From: Methylobacteriaceae bacterium
GTDB lineage: Bacteria; Pseudomonadota; Alphaproteobacteria; Rhizobiales; Beijerinckiaceae
Length of the DNA stretch: 34,432 nt
NCBI GenBank assembly: GCA_947444195.1
Contig: CANEZL010000048.1
Span: forward strand, 1-34,432
Direction of reading: 5' to 3'
Shown here: in pieces, positions 31,201 to 34,432 of the stretch
Layout: each line of letters opens with the position of its first letter
Numbering within the stretch: position 1 is the first letter of the stretch
The notes under the pieces: model-generated
Databases searched by the model: none
Seen by the model: the letters and a program-made list of their open reading frames with translations, nothing else
What the model was told of the DNA's origin: nothing
Position numbers and translations under genes: made by a program

Positions 31201-31422
31201 GTGGGCCTGCTGCCCATCCTCTGGAGCACCGGTTCAGGCTCCGAGGTCATGCAGCGCATCGCGGTGCCGATGATCGGCGGGATGGTCTCCTCGACCGCGC
31301 TGACCCTGGTGGTCATCCCGGCGGTCTACGCCCTGGTGAAGGGGCGGGGCATGCCCCCGGCCGGCGCGCTCCGCGAGGGGACGGATGGTGAGGCGATGCG
31401 GCTGCCGCAGGCGGCCGAGTGA
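28249..31422 (+). CDS. cusA: CusA-type heavy-metal RND efflux pump
   Basis: The 1057-residue protein has the HME-RND architecture: TM1, a first periplasmic loop beginning LPLDAIPDLSDVQAIVYTEY, TM2-6 with GAMVDAAIVMIEN, TM7, the second loop, and TM8-12 (VAVGFIALAGVAAETGVIML). Length matches CusA/SilA (about 1045). It exports monovalent copper or silver from periplasm or cytoplasm using protons. Met residues in the second loop (NEGTLLYMPTTLPG, RARIDMLSTGIRTPVG, YGLMVGD) are placed as in CusA. GTGA coupling to cusB fixes the start at GTG 28249. Confidence 0.95.
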   Translation: MIARLIGWSARNLVLVLVGTMFAVATGVLALRTLPLDAIPDLSDVQAIVYTEYPGQAPQVVEDQVTYPLTTAMLTVPKAKVVRGFSFFGVSFVYVIFEDGTDPYWGRSRVLEYLNGAASRLPAGVTPALGPDATGVGWVYQYVVVARERTLAELRSLQDWIIRFGASRAEGVAEVAGVGGFVKQYNVVVDPNRLRAQGISLNKLRDAIRSSNADVGGRTVELSEFEFMVRGRGYLKSVADIENIVLKTVGGTPLRLRDVARVELGPDERRGIAEMNGEGEVAGGIVLQRFGANALNVIEGVKAKLAEVAKGLPAGTEILPVYDRSQLIDAAIDTLRHTLVEESIVVSLVCVVFLLHVRSALVAILMLPVGILMAFAGMKALGIGANIMSLGGIAIAVGAMVDAAIVMIENAHKHLERAPPDKPRVEVLVEAAAEVGPSLFFSLLVITVSFLPIFTLESQEGRLFGPLAFTKTFAMAAAALLSVTLVPALMVLFVRGRIVPEHRNPLNRLLIWLYRPLIAGVLRARVLTVLLAVGVLAATAWPARQLGSEFMPELNEGTLLYMPTTLPGISVTKAGELLATQDRIIKSFPEVASVYGKAGRANTATDPAPMEMFETVITLKPKAEWRPGVTLVSLKAEMDAALQFPGVSNAWTQPIRARIDMLSTGIRTPVGVKVLGTDLKEMEGVARQVETVVRGVPGTSSAYAERVIGGYFLDITPDREALGRYGLMVGDVQDVVATALSGQSVTNTVEGRERYTVNVRYPRAFRSDPKAIATEVQVPLPAGGTVPLGEVAKVELSRGPTSIRTENGQLAVYLFVDIAGRDLGGYVAEARKAVADAVRLPQGTTLQWSGQYEYLERAEARLAVVVPLTLLIVFLLLYLNFRRLTETLIVMLSLPFALVGGVWLLWWMGFNLSVAVAVGFIALAGVAAETGVIMLVYLDHALDEVRAQCEREGRPLARPDLRRAIMVGAVERVRPKMMTVVAIMVGLLPILWSTGSGSEVMQRIAVPMIGGMVSSTALTLVVIPAVYALVKGRGMPPAGALREGTDGEAMRLPQAAE

Positions 31423-31441
31423 GAGGGAATGGGAGATGACG

Positions 31442-31918
31442 ATGAGGAGCGATGCGATGCCATCCCGACGTTCCGTGCTCGCGGGCTTGGCGGCGGGGCT
31501 GGCGCTCGGACGGGGCGCCCTGGCAGAGGGACGTCCCACGGTCGCGGTGACCAAGGACCCGAACTGTGGCTGCTGCGAGAAGTGGGTCACCCACCTGCGC
31601 GAGGCCGGCTTCACCGTCACCGTGACCGAGGGGCCCGTGAACCCGGTGAAGGCGCGCCTCGGCGTGCCGCGCGACCTCGCCTCCTGCCACACCGCCCAGG
31701 TCGACGGCTACGTGGTCGAGGGCCACGTTCCGGCCGGAGCGATCAAGCGGCTCCTGGCGGAGAGACCCCAGGGGACTGGGCTGGCCGTACCGGGCATGCC
31801 GGTCGGCTCGCCCGGCATGGAGGTCGATGGCATGGAGCCGGACACATACGAGATCACACTCTTCGGTCCCAAGGGGCGGAGCGCCTTCGCCCGGTACCGA
31901 GGCGGTGAACCAGCCTAA
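31442..31918 (+). CDS. DUF411 metal-binding protein with Tat signal, 158 residues
   Basis: Of two in-frame ATGs, the one at 31442 has GGGAG at 6 bases and is preferred over 31436. The N-terminus holds a twin-arginine motif (SRRSVLAGL) and a hydrophobic stretch. The mature domain has DPNCGCCEKWVTHLREAGF, then SCHTAQVDGYVVEGHVPAGA, the DUF411 signature. These proteins are found with cop/cus operons and are thought to bind copper in the periplasm. It follows cusA by 19 bases and is probably in the same operon. Confidence 0.85.
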   Translation: MRSDAMPSRRSVLAGLAAGLALGRGALAEGRPTVAVTKDPNCGCCEKWVTHLREAGFTVTVTEGPVNPVKARLGVPRDLASCHTAQVDGYVVEGHVPAGAIKRLLAERPQGTGLAVPGMPVGSPGMEVDGMEPDTYEITLFGPKGRSAFARYRGGEPA

Positions 31919-31931
31919 GTCAGCGGCGTCT

Positions 31932-32672
31932 TCAGCGTTCGGGTATCGCCGCTGCGGGCGGGGGCGCTTTCGCGCCCGACTTGGGCGCGGGCTTCTGACG
32001 CTGATCCCACATCACGTATCCAGCCGGCGGGTCGTACTCGTGCGGACGCATGACGGAAGCTTGCCCTTCCGCGGTGACGAGGCCCGGAAAGAGTGCCCTC
32101 TCGATATGCTCCCGGTTGAGCGCGATCTTGTGCGGCGTGTGCGACAGGATGTGCTGCGAGTGAGTCCGGCCCGGGGGGCTGACGCTGACGAGCTTCTTCT
32201 TCGGGAAGCGCCTCGCAAATAGCCCCGCGGTGGCCGCTTGGTCCGTATCTGCCGTCAGAAGATATGCAGTATCCATGACGTCCTGTACGGCATCGTCATA
32301 GACGCTGAGTGCGAGATTGATGTCTGTGGCCTTCTCGGTTGGCTTCTGCCAAATGGAACCGCAGTCCCTGCACTTGGCGTCCTCTTTGCTGAAGTGCCCG
32401 AGGATGGTCTCGACACCGACCAGCTTGAGGGCTCGAACCAGCCTTTCGTGGCGGATTTTCTTGCTGTGGTCGCCCGGGTAATAGGCCGTGCAGAACACGA
32501 CGCGGACGAGTTCCTCCGACTGACGCGGGATGATGGATTCCCCCAGCTTCCAGAAGTTGCACCATTTCAGGAACGGCTCTCCTAAGTCATTGACAGAATG
32601 GTATAAATTGAAGCCGTCGATATAGAGTGCAGCCCGAATTCTGGATTTTCCCGCTTGACTATCCAGCCCCAT
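31932..32672 (-). CDS. NYN-domain (PIN-like, LabA/DUF88) protein, 246 residues
   Basis: Acidic and polar residues are placed as in NYN domains: D19 and N22 in LYIDGFNLYHS, D117 in EKATDINLAL, D142 and D144 in LLTADTDQAA. These make a divalent-metal nuclease site related to PIN and FLAP nucleases. An inserted CRDCGSIWQK could bind zinc. A Pro/Ala/Lys-rich tail follows. Its codons are visibly less GC-rich than its neighbours, and it lies on the opposite strand within the copper cluster, so it was probably acquired separately. It likely cuts RNA; substrate unknown. Confidence 0.8.
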   Translation of the reverse strand: MGLDSQAGKSRIRAALYIDGFNLYHSVNDLGEPFLKWCNFWKLGESIIPRQSEELVRVVFCTAYYPGDHSKKIRHERLVRALKLVGVETILGHFSKEDAKCRDCGSIWQKPTEKATDINLALSVYDDAVQDVMDTAYLLTADTDQAATAGLFARRFPKKKLVSVSPPGRTHSQHILSHTPHKIALNREHIERALFPGLVTAEGQASVMRPHEYDPPAGYVMWDQRQKPAPKSGAKAPPPAAAIPER

Positions 32673-32739
32673 GCACTCATATCCGATCCGTCAACGCTGA
32701 ACGGTGCGCCGTCAGCAACCCATGGGCTCCGGCCCGTGT

Positions 32740-32776
32740 GAAGCCCGTAGGCTCAGGCCTGCGGGCTTCTTGGTTT
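32740..32776 (+). terminator. Strong Rho-independent terminator, rightward
   Basis: A 13-bp stem (32740-32752 with 32757-32769, one G-T pair) closes on a TCAG tetraloop and is followed by TTGGTTT. No rightward protein gene ends just before it, since the NYN gene is leftward. It may end the cus transcript reading through, or follow a small RNA in 32600-32740. Confidence 0.7.
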
Positions 32777-32958
32777 CCGAGGCTGTTCTATTCTGAGTTC
32801 GCCTCTCTGGGTACTGTGTTTTTCCCCTCACCGATCCGCTGAGCGAAACCGGAAGGGCATGCGCCATTCCCTGCCAAATCGGACCAAATTTCAGGCCCCG
32901 ACGTCAGTTGAGATGTCACGTGCCGACGATAATCAGACCCACCATATGGGATTGTCCC

Positions 32959-32989
32959 TTGACCTTCCCATGATGGGAAGCCCCATCTG
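32959..32989 (+). promoter_or_regulatory. CueR-type MerR-family operator/promoter 2, upstream of the copZ-like gene
   Basis: TTGACC at 32959-32964, a 19-bp spacer with the perfect dyad CTTCCCATGATGGGAAG, and a -10 region CATCTG at 32984-32989. It is nearly identical in layout to the site at 25756. Transcription near 32997 leaves a short leader with the AAGGGAG ribosome binding site of the gene at 33018. Confidence 0.85.
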
Positions 32990-33017
32990 GGTGTGACGCC
33001 ATCCAAGGGAGTGCGTC

Positions 33018-33230
33018 ATGCATCGCTTCAAGGTCGAGAAGATGGGCTGCGGCGGCTGCGCCAAGTCGGTGACCCGCGCAGTCCTCGGCATCGAGCCGAA
33101 CGCCCGGGTCGAGGTCGAGCTCGGAGCCAAGCTCGTGACCGTGTCGGATGCCGCCGGCCCGGCGGACCGGATCGCCCAAGCCATCGCCGCGGCGGGCTTC
33201 CCGGCCGAGCCGCTGCTCGCGGCGGCTTGA
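33018..33230 (+). CDS. copZ: CopZ-like copper chaperone (HMA domain), 70 residues
   Basis: A single heavy-metal-associated domain with the binding loop MGCGGCAKSVTRA (M-X-C-X2-C) at residues 9-14 and the ferredoxin-like continuation (ARVEVELGAKLVTVSD, then IAQAIAAAGFPAEPL). It carries Cu(I) in the cytoplasm and would deliver it to an exporter or to CueR. A good AAGGGAG site and a copper-type operator precede it. Confidence 0.9.
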   Translation: MHRFKVEKMGCGGCAKSVTRAVLGIEPNARVEVELGAKLVTVSDAAGPADRIAQAIAAAGFPAEPLLAAA

Positions 33231-33322
33231 AACGCCGCGACGGCAACCAAACCTGCCTGCAGGCATTCACGTCTCAACGGCGGACATAGTCCCGCCACCG
33301 GAATCGGTGTAAGCCAGAACTC

Positions 33323-33796
33323 ATGAGCCTCGACCGGCAAATCGTGCGCCTGATGGCGGCGATGATCCTCGCGATCATCGCCTACGTCGTGCCGTCCGCC
33401 GTCCAGGCCCACGAGGGGCACGCGCACCACGGCCACCACGCCGCGGCGCAGCCGAAGTTCGCCCCGTCGCCGGCGCCCAAGGCCGTCGCGCCCACGGTCT
33501 CCGCGGCGCCCAAGGTCGCCGTCCGGGCCGTAATGTCGGCATGGGCCAGGGTCGCGCTCGCCCCGACCACGGTCGACGGCGCGCGCATCGAGCCGGAACA
33601 GGACAAGTGCTGCCCGGTCGGCTGCAAGACCCGCTGCTGCGGGACGATGGCCTGCTGCGCCACCGGCGTCCTGTCCGGGCCCTATGCCCTGTCGCCGGCC
33701 CTGTTCCGGACCGTCACGCTGATCCCGCGCGACGTCGCCGGCCGTTCGGGCCCCGGCCCCGAGGCCCTGCCCAAGCCCCCACGAACCCTCGCGTGA
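33323..33796 (+). CDS. Secreted His/Cys-rich protein of the copper cluster, 157 residues
   Basis: The N-terminus (VRLMAAMILAIIAYVVPSAV..AHEGHAHHGHHAA) is a signal peptide followed by a His cluster. A Pro/Ala linker leads to a dense cysteine group (DKCCPVGCKTRCCGTMACCA). The layout of signal peptide, His or Met cluster and Cys cluster recalls the protein at 25836-26246, though sequences differ. A periplasmic copper-binding role fits both composition and place. The ribosome binding site is weak, so translation may depend on the copZ transcript. Confidence 0.6.
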   Translation: MSLDRQIVRLMAAMILAIIAYVVPSAVQAHEGHAHHGHHAAAQPKFAPSPAPKAVAPTVSAAPKVAVRAVMSAWARVALAPTTVDGARIEPEQDKCCPVGCKTRCCGTMACCATGVLSGPYALSPALFRTVTLIPRDVAGRSGPGPEALPKPPRTLA

Positions 33797-33881
33797 AGTA
33801 GGGCGCGCCTGAGGCGCGCGACGCCCGGAGTGCGCCCGAGAACGGCGCCGTCCGGACTTCCCGACGCGAGGATTCCTGTTC

Positions 33882-34432
33882 ATGTCGACCCGTTTTGCCG
33901 CCGCCCTGCGCGCGGTGGCGCTGCTTGCCGCCGTCCTGGCGGGGCCGGCGCTCGCCCACGAGGGGCACGACCACGGCGCCGCCCAGCCCCCTGTCTCGAA
34001 GACCATCGCCCCGCGCGGCGAGGCGCTCTCGGACGCCTTCGAGCTCGTCGCCATTCCGCGCGACGGGACCCTGACGCTGTTCCTCGACCACTTCCGGACG
34101 AACGAGCCGGTGCCCGGCGCGACCATCGAGGTCGAAACGCCCGACGGTCCCAGGGTCGCGACCGCCATGGCCGACGGCGGCTACGCGCTGCCGGCCCCGT
34201 GGCTATCGAAGCCTGGCCGGCACGATCTCGTGGCGACCGTCACGGCCGGGGACGCGGTCGATGTGCTGACCGTGGCGGTCACCGTGCCCGACCCGAAGGT
34301 CGCCGCGGCCGCGGCGCCTGCCAAGCCGGCCCCGGCTCAGGCTGCCCTGGCGCGCGTCTCCGAGGTCGCCCACGGCATCAGGGAACGGCTGATGGCCAAG
34401 GACCCGGCCCTGGTGGCCGCGGTCGCCGTCGC
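33882..34432 (+). CDS. RND efflux periplasmic adaptor, N-terminal part (runs off right edge)
   Basis: The ATG at 33882 follows GAGG at about 10 bases. The frame is open to the window end (183 codons). A signal peptide (MSTRFAAALRAVALLAAVLA...) ends LAHEGHDHG, a His motif common on CzcB-like adaptors, and is followed by an Ig-like domain (FELVAIPRDGTLTLFLDHFR, then PVPGATIEVETPDGPRVATA) of the type fused in front of CzcB-family membrane-fusion proteins. The barrel and hairpin regions lie beyond the edge, so the subfamily is not certain. Confidence 0.75.
   Translation, partial: MSTRFAAALRAVALLAAVLAGPALAHEGHDHGAAQPPVSKTIAPRGEALSDAFELVAIPRDGTLTLFLDHFRTNEPVPGATIEVETPDGPRVATAMADGGYALPAPWLSKPGRHDLVATVTAGDAVDVLTVAVTVPDPKVAAAAAPAKPAPAQAALARVSEVAHGIRERLMAKDPALVAAVAV

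Larger units (their letters stand above)
32673..33017. other. Intergenic region, 345 bp: no gene seen; holds a terminator and the copZ promoter
   Basis: Lower GC than the surroundings. Contains the hairpin at 32740-32776 and the CueR-type site at 32959-32989. Short open frames here have no ribosome binding sites and no coding character. The leftward NYN gene promoter should also lie here. Confidence 0.5.

Noticed and set aside
28725..31391. 888-codon rightward open frame within cusA
   Set aside because: Arg/Gly/His-rich out-of-frame reading of cusA; cusA motifs are unbroken in the true frame.
32627..32842. 71-codon rightward frame over the terminator region
   Set aside because: Contains the terminator hairpin, has no ribosome binding site and no coding character.

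Overview
The window is high-GC (roughly 70%) DNA with dense, overlapping genes, GTG/TTG starts and GC-ending codons. It looks like the accessory genome of an alphaproteobacterium of the Methylobacterium/Methylorubrum type. That assignment is inferred from composition and gene families, not measured. I see no rRNA, no intact tRNA, no replication or conjugation genes and no CRISPR array.

The left half (about 1-18.6 kb) is mobile DNA of small, mostly unnamed genes. The left edge carries the end of an IS21-family element, with the first 11 codons of istA, inserted in a metallophosphoesterase gene and cutting off its C-terminus. Reading leftward from about 5.4 kb is a compact run: acidic protein, small zinc-ribbon-like proteins, a Lon-like AAA+ ATPase without a protease domain, three short ORFs and the broken phosphoesterase. 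Rightward from 5.6 kb runs a chain of overlapping small cysteine-rich genes ending in a C39-like cysteine-protease-fold protein. At 8.6-10.5 kb are a tyrosine integrase, the 3' half of a tRNA-Gly(CCC) gene and repeats that look like integrase arm sites. Directly behind the integrase is a two-gene unit, a DUF4365 nuclease-like protein and a 376-residue partner, which is a good candidate defence pair. After a leftward chain of tiny genes (12.5-14.1 kb, one frameshifted) comes a rightward second copy of the AAA+/small protein/phosphoesterase module (14.5-18.3 kb). It is diverged from the left copy but intact. The two copies are therefore in inverted orientation around the integrase.

At 18.7-21.4 kb is a leftward, translationally coupled operon of a possible RNase H-fold protein, a Hanks-type Ser/Thr kinase and a 62-residue protein, followed by an unrelated rightward hypothetical gene.

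From 21.5 kb to the right edge is metal resistance. The arsenic block has arsH divergent from arsR-arsC-acr3-MFS exporter: arsenate is reduced by ArsC, arsenite leaves through Acr3 and probably the MFS pump, and ArsR senses As(III). The copper/silver block has a His-rich secreted peptide, a Met/Cys-rich secreted protein, a FixH/YtkA-like protein, a CusB-type adaptor, a CusA-type RND pump, a DUF411 protein, a CopZ-like chaperone, a Cys/His-rich secreted protein and the start of another efflux adaptor. Two near-canonical CueR-type MerR operators control two of its units, but no MerR regulator is in the window. A NYN-domain (PIN-like nuclease) gene of lower GC interrupts this block.
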